Below, piece after piece: positions 1 to 10,336 of a DNA stretch of 64,000 bases. The DNA lies in the NCBI GenBank assembly GCA_024220505.1, contig JAKZZE010000008.1, positions 124,001 to 188,000 on the forward strand, given 5' to 3'. Each line of letters begins with the position of its first letter. Position 1 is the first letter of the stretch. The stretch is from Rhizopus arrhizus. Taxonomy: Eukaryota > Mucoromycota > Mucoromycetes > Mucorales > Rhizopodaceae. The position numbers were made by a program, and so were the translations under genes. The notes beneath the pieces were generated by a model, which did no database searches, had not been told where the DNA came from, and saw only the letters and a list, made by a program, of their open reading frames with translations.

Positions 1-63
1 TTTCGGATTTTTCAAGACATGTAGGAAATCTACTATGTAGAAACAGAAGCAGTTTGTACCATT

Positions 64-876
64 GTGACAGGATGTACGCTACAAAAACTGAGAAAAATGG
101 ATTCCTTGCAGCAATTTTTTGACCTACTGTATTTTAGAGTCTTGAAGCTTCTTGAAAGTATGAACTTCAGAGCTAAAATCAAAGCGAAGAAGCCTCTGCT
201 CAGTAAACAGCACAAGGAACGACATTTAGCATGGGCTATGGCCCACAAAGACTGGACAACCGATGACTGGAGGTGTATGGTGTTTAGTGACGAGACTAAA
301 GTTAATGCTTTCGGATCAGACGGTTGCAAGTACTACTGGAGTCGACCAGACGATGTATTGCAGCCTCATCACTTAGATCTTACAGTTAAAGGTAGCCAAG
401 AAAGTGTCATGGTATGGGGTTGTATTACTTATAATGGCCCTGGATATGCTTGTTGGATACATGACGGAACTATGAAAGCTGTGGATTATGTAAATATCTT
501 GGAAACTACACTTATGGACAGCCTAAAGTACTATGGATACAATCCTGAGGATATGTACTTTCAACAAGATAAGGATCCTGAGCACACTTCGAAGCTTGCT
601 AAGCAATAGTTTGTGCATAATAACTTCAAGAGTGATCATATCCTTAGCTGGCCAGCCCAAGGTATCGATTTAGACCCTATTGAACACGTATGGCATCACC
701 TTAAACTCAAGCTGAGTGTATATGACACTAAGACTAAAGGAGTACATGAGTTATGGAAAAAAATAGAAAAAGAATGGAATACTTTTACAGTGGATGACTG
801 TAGAAGATATATAGATAGCATGCCGGATCGTTGTAAAGCGCTTATTAATGCTAAAGGGGGACATACCCGTTATTAA
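64..876 (+). pseudogene. Tc1-like transposase, interrupted by a stop codon
   Basis: This is the cut-and-paste transposase of Tc1-like element 1. In one frame it shows the first catalytic Asp in VFSDETK, a GSDGCKYYW stretch, then VMVWGCI, the second Asp in FQQDKDPEH and the third acidic residue in LDPIEHVWHHLK. A TAG at 607-609 splits the frame between the second and third catalytic residues; the frame stays open on both sides. The helix-turn-helix N-terminus is not readable in one frame near 64-150, so more damage lies there. Counting the stop as a residue I get 37 residues between second Asp and Glu, more than the 34 typical of Tc1. It aligns along its length with the transposase of element 2 (4600-5621) but is clearly a different family member. 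Confidence 0.85.
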
Positions 877-900
877 ATAAAATTTATGTTCAAGCGGAAA

Positions 901-1103
901 AATTGTCCCAGTGCGGTGTTTTTTTTCTATTGCTGATTAACTCAGACTGTGTAATCTCCGAACTCTGGCTCTTTGATATTATGTAGCACGAAGTGCGACC
1001 TTTCTAATGAGCATAGAACTAGCCGCATAGCCGAAGAATTGGTGGAGTTACAGTGTCAAAAGTAAAAAAAGTTGAAACACTGGGACAATTAGTCCACCCA
1101 CTG
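901..1103 (+). repeat. 3' terminal region of Tc1-like element 1 with internal inverted motif
   Basis: The 13-mer AATTGTCCCAGTG at 901-913 recurs inverted as CACTGGGACAATT at 1078-1090, just inside the element end at 1103. The terminal region is therefore itself bounded by inverted copies of a putative transposase-binding motif, as in element 2. The left counterpart is outside the window, so repeat identity cannot be checked. Confidence 0.65.
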
Positions 1104-3372
1104 TACAACAGTATCGGGTGGAAATTCTTGCTCTTCGTTCCGGTATCAGATGGCGTGAATTGGGTGAATTGTCTCCAGGTTATTTGAAACGAATGATAGC
1201 CACTAGGGCCAGCCGTCAGGTGATCCCTCCATTACTTCATCCTGTCACCAATACCATTTCTTCTTCTCGGGATCAGATGCTCGATGCAGCATCGACATTT
1301 TATGCCGATCTGTATACTCCTGACCCAGTGGATAATGATGCGATTGACTCACTCTTGAACACCTTGCCTGATTCATTGCGTTTGTCTACAGCTGATCACG
1401 ACTTGCTCTCTGCAACGATTGACTTTGATGATATCATTGCAGGTGTCTCCCGATGTCCCCGTAGCAGTAGCCCTGGACCTGACGGATTGCCTTATTAACT
1501 GCTCAAACTCATTATTAGTCATCCCAAATGTCGTGAAATCACTCTTGCTGTCTACAATGATGCCTTGTCACGGGGTGTTTTTCCTGATTCTTGGTCCAAT
1601 ACTTGCGTATCTCTGCTACCGAAGAAAGGCTCACTCTCAGATTTGAGGAATTGGCGACCCATTTCTTTGATCAATACTGATGCCAAGGTCTTTACTCGTA
1701 TTCTCAGTTCCCGTGCGAGATTGTGTGTTGATTCTCTCATCACACCTTTTCAAACTGGTTTTGTGTCTGGCCGCTTTATAGCAGACAATGGACTTTTGAT
1801 GAAACTGGTCATGGATCATGCTCGCTCGTCAAATTCCGATGCCCTAGGTCTCTTACTAGATCAAGAAAAAGCGTACGATCGTGTTCACCCGGATTACCTT
1901 CGACAAGTCCTTTTGCGTTTTGGCTTTCCTCAAACCTTTGTCGATAGCATTCTCGGTCTGTTCTTTGGCACACAATTGCGTCTCAATGTCAATGGCTTTT
2001 TGTCCAACCCGGTTCATCAACGCTGAGGGTTGCGACAGGGTGATCCCATCTCTCCTCTCCTCTTTAACCTTGCGTTTGAACCTCTTCTTCGCCGGACTCT
2101 GAGTGATTCAACATATCAAGGTTACTCGCTGCCACGATCTCCTCGCTCTCCTTGCTCTGAACCTGTCATCTACCTGGGATACCCGCTTTCGACCAGCACT
2201 TCTCAACGCGACCGTTACCTGGAAACTATCTTGTGCAAAATCAAGTCGGCCAGTGTTCTCCATTCTCAACGTTCGCTGTCTATACATGGGAGGGTAACAA
2301 TTGTCAACTCGCTTATTTTATCAAAGCTATGGCATATACTTCGAGTCGTTTCTGTTCCTCTCTCCTTTTTGGACAAGGTGCGGTCTATTGTTTCGTCGTT
2401 CTTGACATGGCGTCTGTTTCCCAGAATCGGCCTGGCCACTATGTGCCTTCCTCGCTCGTCCGGTGGCTTAGGTGTTTTGGACCCTCAGGTTCAGCAAGGT
2501 GCTCTACAGTTGCGTTGGATTCTCCCATTGCTATCTGTCGCGCCTATGAATAGTGATTCAGCCAGTTGGTCGTCGTCCGATATAACTAATTCAATTGTTC
2601 TACCTCGCCTGTTGGACTATATGCTTTTTCATTTGCAAGCTTGGTCCCCATCTATCTATCATTTCTATCGACCTCGATACTTTTGATATTCGTTTGCCAT
2701 ACCTGTTCAAAGATCTTCGTCCGCCGGCTTTACGTCTCCCAAATGGCATTTTCTCTCTGTTCTTCCGTTGTTTGGACATGCTGCCAAAACCATTTGACCA
2801 TGTGGTAATCAACCCACAAACTGCTCTTCAGCTACCGATTTCTGCAGTCATACTTCCGGCTTCTTCTGTTCCACTGTCAAAATCTCAGTCTTGTCTGCCT
2901 TGCTCAACTGCTTACAAGTTTGATGTATCTTCTAGCCGTCTTCAACCACGACTACGTGCTGATATACATGTTCGGCCCAATCTCACCAAACGCTTTCTCA
3001 GGCTTGTTCGTCACGACAAAGTCCGCCTCGCGTCCTTCTTTGTTCGTGCTTGCATTCCACCAATGTATGCTTCTCAAGGATCTCATCCATTCGAACCAAT
3101 TTCTCACGATTCAGTGGATGCTTCTCCCTTCTTGATTGACCTTGAATTGCTAACAGATGTCACTGGTATTGCGCTTACTTCCAAACTTTTCCGACGTCTT
3201 TGCCGCTCTGTTCCCGCATCAGAATTGTCTCTACCCTCTCACAAATGGACTCAATTTTGGAACTTTCCATTGTCTCATCATTGTCGAAACATCTGGTACA
3301 GGTTACTACATGGCAAAATCCCCTGCAGGACACTCCTGCACCGCATCATGCCGGTTGCGTTTACATCAGCTT

Positions 3373-4109
3373 TGTAATAAACGAAGATAAAAAGAAATAA
3401 AAAAGCACCAAAACGATAATTACTTTGAGATACTTTTTATTCTTGATTATATCCAAGTTAAAGTTATCCTTTTTTCAATGAGGATTTAGATGGGATATTT
3501 ATATTCTTTTGAAGAATAATTCATGGGGATGATTGAGTTAAATCAATTGGTTCTTTCTTGATGTTTCATTCTGGATTGGGGCATTGCCATCATATCTTGT
3601 TCCATGGAATCTTATCTTGTATAATTATATTATAAATCGTTGTTCTAAGCTACTAGTGTTGCATTTATAAATAGGCATCCATGGAATTGTTGTTTAAGAC
3701 GGCACTTGTATTTTGTTCCTGAATGATTATTGGGTTTGAGTAAACTTGGTTACTAAATTAGTACAGAAAGACTGAAACCTAATAATGGAGACAACAGGAG
3801 TCATTAAGGCACCAATCGGATTATTGATAAGAATATTTCTCAATCATTCGTTTAGATCGATAAAGTTACTATGCAAGAAAAACAATATTCTATTCTGACA
3901 CACATAGTCTCAATGCAACTAAATACATTGGATCATAAAAGAGATTATGCAAAGACTTAATACTATAACAGGTTGGTATTATACATGCAAGACATTTATT
4001 ACTCTTTATGATATAATTCATCGTCAGATCTTTATGGTTTAACTATGCTAGTGTTGGAGATGTTTGGTTTATAGCATAATTTATTATTTTATTATGTCTA
4101 CCTATAACA
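3373..4109. mobile_element. Solo LTR inserted in LINE A
   Basis: A 737-bp AT-rich segment starting TGTAATAA and ending ATAACA, i.e. TG...CA ends. It is flanked by a perfect 5-bp duplication AGCTT at 3368-3372 and 4110-4114. Removing it together with one TSD copy restores the LINE A zinc-finger reading frame, which proves the boundaries. It has no coding capacity. It differs from all other LTRs in the window. Orientation cannot be decided. Confidence 0.85.
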
Positions 4110-4198
4110 AGCTTGCTGTCCTGTGTGTCTTACGGAGGAAGATACGTTGGAGCACTTTCTCCTTTTGTGTCCCTCTAAGCAGGCAGTGTGGCGACATA

Positions 4199-4410
4199 CA
4201 GTGGGTCAAAAAACTGCACCAACCTAACCTAATTTTTCGGAAATAAGAGCACAGGTCTGTCAGTTTTACAGCAAACATTCTGAAACTTGAACCAAACAAA
4301 GTTAATACTATTATGATTAATTGACAAAAATTTCAAAGTCAGACGCTGAGTATACACTTAAAGAGCGTCCAGAAAAAAGCGGAGGTCGGTTGGTGCAGTT
4401 TTTTGACTTT
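4199..4410 (+). repeat. Left 212-bp TIR of Tc1-like element 2
   Basis: Pairs with 5623-5834 in inverted orientation. Within it, the 20-mer GTCAAAAAACTGCACCAACC at 4205-4224 recurs in reverse complement at 4388-4407, so each TIR is bounded by its own inverted pair. Confidence 0.9.
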
Positions 4411-4599
4411 TAAAATAAAAGTGGGTTTGATATGATATGCCCGGACTGAGGCCTTTCCGGCAGATTTAAATTAGTCTGTGGAGTATCTAGTCACACTGGG
4501 GACCTTAAAATAAGCTTTTTTACAATTATTTCCCTTTTTTTTTCTTTCCTACTTTACCCAAACGCATCATACATCGCCAGTGTCCATCCATCATTAGAA

Positions 4600-5621
4600 A
4601 TGCCCAAAACGCTTCCATCCGATGTTCAAAACAGTATCAAAGCACTATTAGAAGGTAACGTTGACCCTACAGTCATTGGGAAACGAGTTTTAGTGCATAG
4701 AAATACCGTTAATAGGTATGCAAATAAGTGGATGCATAATAGAATACGTAAAAGTGGAGGTAGACCGAGCATTGTGACAGAATCAACGCGTCGATACATC
4801 AAGAGACAAGTACTCACGGGTTATTTGAAGACTGCCAAGGATGTGCAAATGAAGTTGGAGGAGCTTGGACACCCTATGTCGTATCAATCGGCCATCAATG
4901 TTTTACATTCAGTTGAAATTTATGCTGAGATCAAAAAGAAGAAGCCATTATTGACTGAAAAGCACAAAAAGACTCGATTGGCATGGGCCAAAAAGCATCA
5001 ATATTTGACAGTACATGATTGGCGACGTGTGATCTTTTCTGATGAGACCAAAATTAACATTTGGGGCTCTGATGGTTGCAAATATTATTGGAAAAAAAAT
5101 GCGATCGTTTACAGCCCCATCATATCGACGTTACTGTGAAGCATGGAGGCGGTGGTCTCATGTTATGGGGTTGTATAACCAGCGCAGGATCTGGATACGC
5201 ATGTCAGGTCTATGATGGTACCATGAATTCAGAGTTATACCAAGAAATTCTTGCTACAAGTCTGAAGGACACCATGGAGTACTATGGTCTGAATTGGAAA
5301 ACATCGGTATTTCAGCACGACAATGATCCTAAACATCGATCAAAGTCCACAACGCAATGGATGAAAGATAGTGGCATGGTTTACATTGACGATTGGCCAT
5401 CACAAAGTCCAGATCTTAATCCTATTGAACATGTATGGCATCATTTGAAGTTAAAGCTGAGCATGTATGATAATAGGGCGACCAGCATCCATGAGCTGTG
5501 GGAAAGAGTCGAAAATGAATGGAATTCGTTTACTAAGGAACAATGCATCAAATATATAGACAGTATGCCCGACAGAATACAAGCAGTATTAGCAGAAAAG
5601 GGTGGTTCCACTCGATTTTAA
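4600..5621 (+). pseudogene. Tc1-like transposase with a -1 frame break in an A8 run
   Basis: The transposase of element 2, about 340 residues if read across the break, the usual Tc1 length. The N-terminal half (4600 onward) has helix-turn-helix-like DNA-binding sequence with GGRPSIVT, followed by the first catalytic Asp in VIFSDETK. Frame 1 leads into KYYWKK and is lost at the A8 run 5092-5099; the continuing frame (open from 5076) carries LMLWGCI, the second Asp in FQHDNDPKH and Glu in SPDLNPIEHVWHH. I count 35 residues between second Asp and Glu. The residues on either side of the break align without gap to element 1. The break is either a one-base deletion or, less likely, a programmed slip, since A_AAA_AAT lies in the correct register. 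Confidence 0.85.
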
Positions 5622-5622
5622 G

Positions 5623-5834
5623 AAAGTCAAAAAACTGCACCAACCGACCTCCGCTTTTTTCTGGACGCTCTTTAAGTGTATACTCAGCGTCTGACTTTGA
5701 AATTTTTGTCAATAAATCATAATAGTATTAACTTTGTTTGGTTCAAGTTTCAGAATGTTTGCTGTAAAACTGACAGACCTGTGCTCTTATTTCCGAAAAA
5801 TTAGGTTAGGTTGGTGCAGTTTTTTGACCCACTG
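5623..5834 (-). repeat. Right 212-bp TIR of Tc1-like element 2
   Basis: Inverted partner of 4199-4410. It begins 2 bp after the transposase stop codon (TAA 5619-5621), so the gene runs right up to the repeat. It holds the other two copies of the 20-bp motif. Confidence 0.9.
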
Positions 5835-6132
5835 TACATGGTCTCAGCATCTCGGCGTACTTCACTTCGATCCGGCTTTTGTTCGACAAGCTCTGTTCTC
5901 TCTTGTGTTTCCCTCCGAAGATTCCTGCAAATCTCCTGTAGCCGCTTCAATTGTTATCGGGCATACTTTACTTGCAATTTGGCGTGCTCATTGGGCTTTG
6001 GTTTTCGACAACAAGCCTTTCGTCCCCGAAACTATTATTCCTCAAGTGTCGAAGTTGCTTCTCACGTCGCATAAAGAAAGTCTTTACCTTTCGCGCTGCT
6101 CCCCTCTACCGGTGCCTCATTTTTCTCTTTGA

Positions 6133-6334
6133 AATCTTAATTAGTATGAGTCATATCCTCATCACTTCGAACATTTCAAACATCTCAACCAAAAAAAAAA
6201 AACCACCACTTATACCCTTTCCCTAAAATTTAAAAATCCCAAAAACAATTTCTGTGACTCGATCCTTCGTCACTCATAATAAACTTGAGCGCAAGCTCCT
6301 TATATAAAAAAAAAAAACTTTACCAGAACATAAC
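6133..6334 (+). other. LINE A 3' UTR, poly(A) and short spacer
   Basis: After the LINE A stop codon there is about 180 bp of AT-rich 3' UTR, including an A11 tract around 6190. It ends with the hairpin and A12 run. The 18 bp after the A run (CTTTACCAGAACATAACA) lead into the truncated family B LTR. No gene is seen. Confidence 0.6.
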
Positions 6335-6568
6335 AATATACGAGTATTCTATGGATAAATGCTTGCGATGACAAAGATAACAATAGAGGAACACGTAACC
6401 ATTATCTATTTGTCATCAGTTATATCATACTCATTAATTATTAATCCATGACATGAAATATTATCCGTGTATGAAAAGTATAAATAGAGTATCATTTTCT
6501 TATTAAATAAAGCAATCTCTTTATCGAGTCTCGTCCTCTCTTGTTCCTTTCTATTCTTGGATAAATCA
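6335..6568 (+). repeat. 5'-truncated LTR of chromovirus family B
   Basis: Matches the last about 235 bp of the element B LTR (compare 10510-10741), ending in the same GGATAAATCA. The first about 170 bp of the LTR are missing, so this is a truncated remnant. A few substitutions (for example TGCGATG against TATGATG) show that it is older than the element B LTR pair. Confidence 0.85.
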
Positions 6569-6893
6569 GTGTTGTTTCTCTCGATTAATAAAATTAACAA
6601 ATAAATCAAATAATCGATGAGTCTCTTGAACCTCTTTATTGAGTAAGGACGAGAGAGAGCCCATTCAATACAAACTACGTCTTAGAATATAACCATATGA
6701 TTTAGGGTCCGAGGTAGTACTGTGCTATAAATCAATATCTGAATTTAAATAATTAATAAATCATCTCTTATTCTACTATTCATAACTATTAGTCCCAATC
6801 CCATAATACATGGTGAGGCTCCCTTTCAACTTTTACTATTAAGAGGTCAAATTCGTTATCAGTTACATCCACTCCTAAACGTGTACGCTCGTA
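6569..6893. other. AT-rich spacer without recognisable gene
   Basis: About 325 bp between the truncated family B LTR and the family C transposon. It contains short stops in all frames and no TIR or LTR ends that I can match to other parts of the window. Nothing is annotated here. Confidence 0.5.
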
Positions 6894-6974
6894 TACAGTA
6901 GCGGACAAAACTGGTGCACAAAAATTAAAATCAACATTGTATCTCCGCCATATGTCTGCGACTTTTGTGGCATA

Positions 6975-7137
6975 TTGTATTTTTCAGTAAAATTGAGAAA
7001 GGCTCTGGAATAAAATGATAAATTTAAAGCCAGATTTGATAAAATATTTTCACTAAAATTGAGAAAAGGTTAGAGCTAAATTGATAATAGCCAAGAAAAA
7101 AATTGATAAAAGCTTAAAAAAAAATTGAGAGAAAGAT
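6975..7137 (+). repeat. Left TIR of element D with iterated AAATTGA motifs
   Basis: Inverted partner of about 8587-8749. The TIR contains several copies of an AAATTGAGAAA or AAATTGATAAA word, roughly every 25-50 bp, which are candidate transposase-binding sites. Confidence 0.8.
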
Positions 7138-7161
7138 TGAGAAAATAAATTTATTTGAAAA

Positions 7162-8550
7162 CTAAAGGTTCTTTTCCATTGCTAAACATCTTTCAAAAAA
7201 TCTGATAGAATGATGAATCCATCCCTGGCAGTCTTTCAAAGTTACTTTTGAACAGGACTCCATTATTCTTGGTGTCAATGTGTCGCCAGTATCAAATGGG
7301 CTTCTTTTGATACCATACTTTACCTTCGACCAGAATAGCTCAATGGGGTTGAGGAAAGGTGAATAGGGAGGAAGATAAACGCATTTGTATCCTCTCTTCT
7401 CAATAAAATTTCTTACTGTGGCAGGCTTATGAATAGGAGCGTTGTCCATCACTAAGTAAAACCCTTTCATGTCGTTCTTATCCAAGACGTCCATTACGTT
7501 ACTTAAATATGCTAAATAATGTTCAGTTCTCGTTCCAACTCTAGCTGTAGTTTGAATAACTTTTCCGTCTGATTTTCTTTTTTTAGATCCGGCAACTGTG
7601 ATGGGCTTTCTCAAAGATATGTCGATGACACCTTGAGATGAAATAGCTCCGAGGATTGTAATGGACATACCTCTGGAAGCTGGAACTACTGCCTTTGCAG
7701 GTTTTCCCTTTTTCGACCAACCTCGAGTTCGCGTCATATGAAGATTAAAACCTGCTTCGTCTAAAAATATGCAGTTCTTCTCAAAATCAAACTCGCTGTC
7801 AGCCATCCATTGCATTATAGTATTTTTTCTTTTTAGAATCGTCTCTTCCGAGTTTCTAGATTCGACTATTTTCTCTAGTTTTTTCATAGACAAAGCACAG
7901 TTGTTTCTGGCATGTCTATAAACAGAAGACTTACTAACAGACAATCCAGGGAATTCCTCGTGCAGCATCTCCCACATTTGCGTAATAGTAATAGTTGCAA
8001 AATCGTCCACAATTTTTGTTAAAAATACTGTGTGCTCTTCTTTTAAATCAGAAACAGTTCCAGCAATACGTCCTCTTTTTTTTGTTTCACGTATCTTCCC
8101 CTCTTCCGTCCATTGTTTTCGGAAACGGTAAGCTGAACTTAAAACGATACCAGTTCGTAAAGCTGCGTCTTTTACAGGAACCATTTCTGTTATCAAGCAG
8201 ATAAACTCTTCGATTTGTTCCTGGTTGTACTTTCTGTACTTCAAAGTTTTCTCATTTTCTTTATTGTTACTGGCAAGTTTCTTAGCAAATTCTTCGACAG
8301 TGGGCTTTGCTAGTTTATCGTTACTTTCATTCTCATTTTCACTATTATCTTCGTTATAGTTATTCTCTTCTGAGTCAAGAGCTCCCAGTTCTTCATTAAC
8401 TTCTTCATCGAGATCCATAGCGTCTGAGGAAGGCATAGCGGTTACCCATTTAGATCTCATCATAGACATCATGCTAACATAAATCTCGGTAGTTTGTCCC
8501 TCTTCCTCTTGTTGGAGGCTTAATTCATTCATTTCAAAATCAGTGTTCAT
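7162..8550 (-). CDS. Element D transposase, intact DD34E
   Basis: An uninterrupted 462-residue transposase that should cut and paste element D at TA. The first about 95 residues are acidic and Asn/Glu-rich, an extension that makes the protein longer than the common 340 residues. Next comes a helix-turn-helix region (about 108-150: EQIEEFICLITEM, AALRTGIVLSSAYRFRKQW) and a second DNA-binding segment with SSVYRHARN. The catalytic core has Asp in CIFLDEAGFN, Asp in YLVMDNAPIH and Glu in SPFLNPIELFWSKVK; I count 34 residues between the last two. The DEAGFN context resembles the DDE_3-type endonuclease group rather than the SDETK group of the other Tc1 elements here. The start ATG gives an acidic N-terminus close to the right TIR. 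It is the only complete DNA-transposase ORF in the window and may be active. Confidence 0.9.
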   Translation of the reverse strand: MNTDFEMNELSLQQEEEGQTTEIYVSMMSMMRSKWVTAMPSSDAMDLDEEVNEELGALDSEENNYNEDNSENENESNDKLAKPTVEEFAKKLASNNKENEKTLKYRKYNQEQIEEFICLITEMVPVKDAALRTGIVLSSAYRFRKQWTEEGKIRETKKRGRIAGTVSDLKEEHTVFLTKIVDDFATITITQMWEMLHEEFPGLSVSKSSVYRHARNNCALSMKKLEKIVESRNSEETILKRKNTIMQWMADSEFDFEKNCIFLDEAGFNLHMTRTRGWSKKGKPAKAVVPASRGMSITILGAISSQGVIDISLRKPITVAGSKKRKSDGKVIQTTARVGTRTEHYLAYLSNVMDVLDKNDMKGFYLVMDNAPIHKPATVRNFIEKRGYKCVYLPPYSPFLNPIELFWSKVKYGIKRSPFDTGDTLTPRIMESCSKVTLKDCQGWIHHSIRFFERCLAMEKNL

Positions 8551-8586
8551 TGATATAATATTTTTTTTTTTAGTATTTTAAAAGGA

Positions 8587-8749
8587 AGACTTTCTCAATT
8601 TTTTTCTGAGCTTTTATCAAATTTTTTTCTTGGCTATTATCAATTTAGCTCTAACCTTTTCTCAATTTTAGTGAAAATATTTTATCAAATCTGGCTTTAA
8701 ATTTATCATTTTATTCCAGAGCCTTTCTCAATTTTACTGAAAAATACAA
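8587..8749 (-). repeat. Right TIR of element D
   Basis: Inverted partner of 6975-7137, with the same iterated motif read as TTTCTCAATTT or TTTATCAATTT. It lies about 36 bp upstream of the transposase start and so probably includes its promoter. Confidence 0.8.
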
Positions 8750-9099
8750 TATACCATCTGAAAGACAGTCCAAAATATACATTATGTTATGTAAACCGGA
8801 ACTGTACCGGACATCCCCCAGGCATAAGGTCATTTTTAGTGATTTTTTGCATATTTCAATTTTCGCCAAAAATGTGGTGCTTGTCTAGCCTTCTTTCAAT
8901 TTTCCCCATATCTCTCCCGTTTGCTTTCAGATTTCACAGCATATTAGTGAATTTTAATAGCTCTTAAAAAATATATAAAGCCGTAGTTATTTTGTATTTC
9001 CCATTGAATCCCCCCTTTTGTTTTTACCCTATTCACTATAACAAAGTACTAGCCTTATATGTTTAAGAAAATAAGCAACTGTAAAAACGAAACTCTGAG

Positions 9100-10100
9100 A
9101 TCTCGAATACACTTAGTTCGAACGACAACAGATATTTCTAGAATAACAAGAATCTCTAAATGGACAATCAACAGGAGAAAGAGGGAAGAAAGAAACTTAA
9201 TGTCTTGTGATCATGAAGGTCTCCCGCTCTTAGTCTGAATAGTTACTAGCTCAATCACCAACCTAAAGCTTGGACAAGGTCCGTTACACACAGTTTCCGA
9301 TGCTCAGCACATTTTGAGGACCTTAAGATACAGTATTAGCAAATTGTCAGTCTGAAGACACTGTAGGAAGCTAGATTTTGAGTCTGGAAGTAAGGAATCG
9401 AAGAATTTCATCAGCTGTATTAGCCGGGAAAAGCGATGAATGTGGTATCACGACAAGCCATTGTATACAATAGAGGGCTGGAAGTCTGCTATCTTTAGCA
9501 ATGAAACAAATATGAACATTATGGATGCAGATAGTATACACTAATATTGAAAGCAAGTCGAGCAACCTGAGCGATTTTTTCACGGTGATCAAACAATGAA
9601 GCATGCTGGCTGCTCTGTTATGTTTTAAGGCTGTATTAGATATTGAGGACCAGAATATGTGTGTCAGGTATACGATGGTATAATGAACTCATAAATATGC
9701 ACATATATTTCGCTTACTTCATACCACAAAAGCCTAGCGTATAGTGGTCTAAAACGTCGTAATCTCTCGTTTCAGTATGACAATGACACAAGGCACAAGT
9801 CAACGCATACCACAAACTCAATATTTGATAACAGCGCCTCTGTGCTACAAGTTTAGCCGCCACTAATCCCGGCCTAAGTCCGCTTAAGCATGCCAGGTGG
9901 CAATTGATGGCAAAGGTATGATGATACGACACTAGATCAAAAAGGGTCGATGATCTTTGGAAAAGAATAGTTAAAGAGCCGGGTTCTTTTATTGAAAATG
10001 ATATAAACGCATATTATTAGCATATGCAAAGAAGAACATCCGATGATATCAAGAGATGAGATGATTATATAAAGTCTAAGGTCTTAGCCACTTTTGCGGT
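9100..10100 (+). pseudogene. Decayed family C transposase, copy 1
   Basis: There is no long open frame, but the plus strand retains the order of Tc1 transposase blocks: a helix-turn-helix-like ISRITRISKWTINRRK (about 9130-9180), IFSNETNMNI matching the first catalytic block (about 9490-9520), a block corresponding to VMLWGCI with a stop inside (about 9610), CVRYTMV in another frame matching the CQVYDGT block (about 9665), and FQYDNDTRHK matching the second catalytic block (about 9770). Substitutions and frameshifts are spread throughout. The same lesions appear in copy 2, so the gene was dead before the copies separated. Confidence 0.7.
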
Positions 10101-10336
10101 TTTTAGAAAATATAAAATTTTATAAATTTAAAGCACGCTTATCGCTCAGTTTTAACAATGTCATGCTTAGAACATACATAAATTACAATGACTAGTATAT
10201 CCTCCTTCTAGTACAGTTTCATGACTATTGCAGCTACCATGAGCAGGTAATGGTAGTTAAAAGCTGAAAAAAAGTTTTGTGCACCAGTTTTGTCCGCTAC
10301 TGTATATGAATATTTTTTTTTTTTTTGTTTTCTTTT

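Larger units (their letters stand above)
1..1103 (+). mobile_element. Tc1-like DNA transposon 1, 5' end outside window
   Basis: The right end of a Tc1/mariner-type element. Its 3' terminus reads inward CAGTGGGTGGACTAATTG and is followed by TA at 1104-1105, the usual Tc1 target dinucleotide; the left end lies before base 1. It contains a decayed transposase (64-876) and a long 3' terminal region. It interrupts LINE A, whose open frame resumes directly after the TA. The element is dead as it stands because the transposase carries a stop and a disturbed N-terminus. Confidence 0.85.
4199..5834 (+). mobile_element. Tc1-like DNA transposon 2, complete, with 212-bp terminal inverted repeats
   Basis: A complete 1636-bp element flanked by TA at 4197-4198 and 5835-5836. 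Removing it joins LINE A zinc-finger coding sequence across the site. The long TIRs are nearly identical by eye (one mismatch seen, in the TAATTGAC/TTATTGAC region). The single transposase gene (4600-5621) has one frame break. Confidence 0.92.
1106..6132 (+). pseudogene. LINE A ORF2 remnant: reverse transcriptase and zinc finger
   Basis: Remnant of the endonuclease/RT polyprotein, starting between the two domains. Visible RT blocks are SSPGPDGLP (about 1475), NWRPISLIN (about 1650), FQTGFVSGRFI, LLLDQEKAYDRV (motif A, about 1850) and RQGDPISPLLFN (motif B, about 2031). In-frame stops are a TAA at 1496-1498 and a TGA at 2024-2026. The YADD block is absent: after motif B the frame jumps to the later VIYLGYPL block near 2170, so an internal deletion removed the catalytic pair. 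A frameshift near 2680 moves the reading to another frame, ending at 3372. After the solo LTR the frame resumes with a CX2CX8HX4C finger (about 4115-4170), crosses Tc1-like element 2 and ends at 6132. Nonfunctional. Confidence 0.8.
1106..6316 (+). mobile_element. LINE A: decayed non-LTR retrotransposon, split by three insertions
   Basis: LINE A sequence occupies 1106-3372, 4115-4196 and 5837-6316 once the solo LTR (3373-4109 plus its TSD copy) and Tc1-like element 2 are removed; Tc1-like element 1 cuts its left side. RT and C-terminal zinc-finger coding sequence is recognisable. The 3' end has an AATAAA-like stretch, a small hairpin (GAGC, GCAA loop, GCTC) near 6289-6300 and a run of 12 A beginning near 6306. 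The endonuclease half is not in the window. It is unrelated in detail to the LINE G elements on the right. Confidence 0.8.
6975..8749 (-). mobile_element. Element D: Tc1/mariner/IS630-type transposon nested in family C copy 1
   Basis: A 1775-bp element beginning TTGTATTTTTCAG and ending with its inverse, flanked by TA at 6973-6974 and 8750-8751. Family C copy 2 has the matching empty site (GGCATATACC at about 41108-41117), with a single TA at the position where D inserted; this confirms the boundaries and the TA duplication. It carries long TIRs of about 160 bp and one intact transposase gene on the minus strand. Confidence 0.93.
6896..10302 (+). mobile_element. Family C Tc1-like transposon, copy 1, split by element D
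   Basis: Ends are a near-perfect inverted repeat of about 28 bp beginning CAGTAGCGGACAAAACTGG, flanked by TA at 6894-6895 and 10303-10304. Without the nested element D (6975-8749 plus one TA) the element is about 1630 bp, the same size as copy 2 at 41033-42662. The transposase is decayed. Confidence 0.9.

Noticed and set aside
9371..9932. Minus-strand frames of 72-77 codons repeated in both family C copies
   Set aside because: Antisense to the decayed transposase blocks that read on the plus strand; conservation reflects copy identity.
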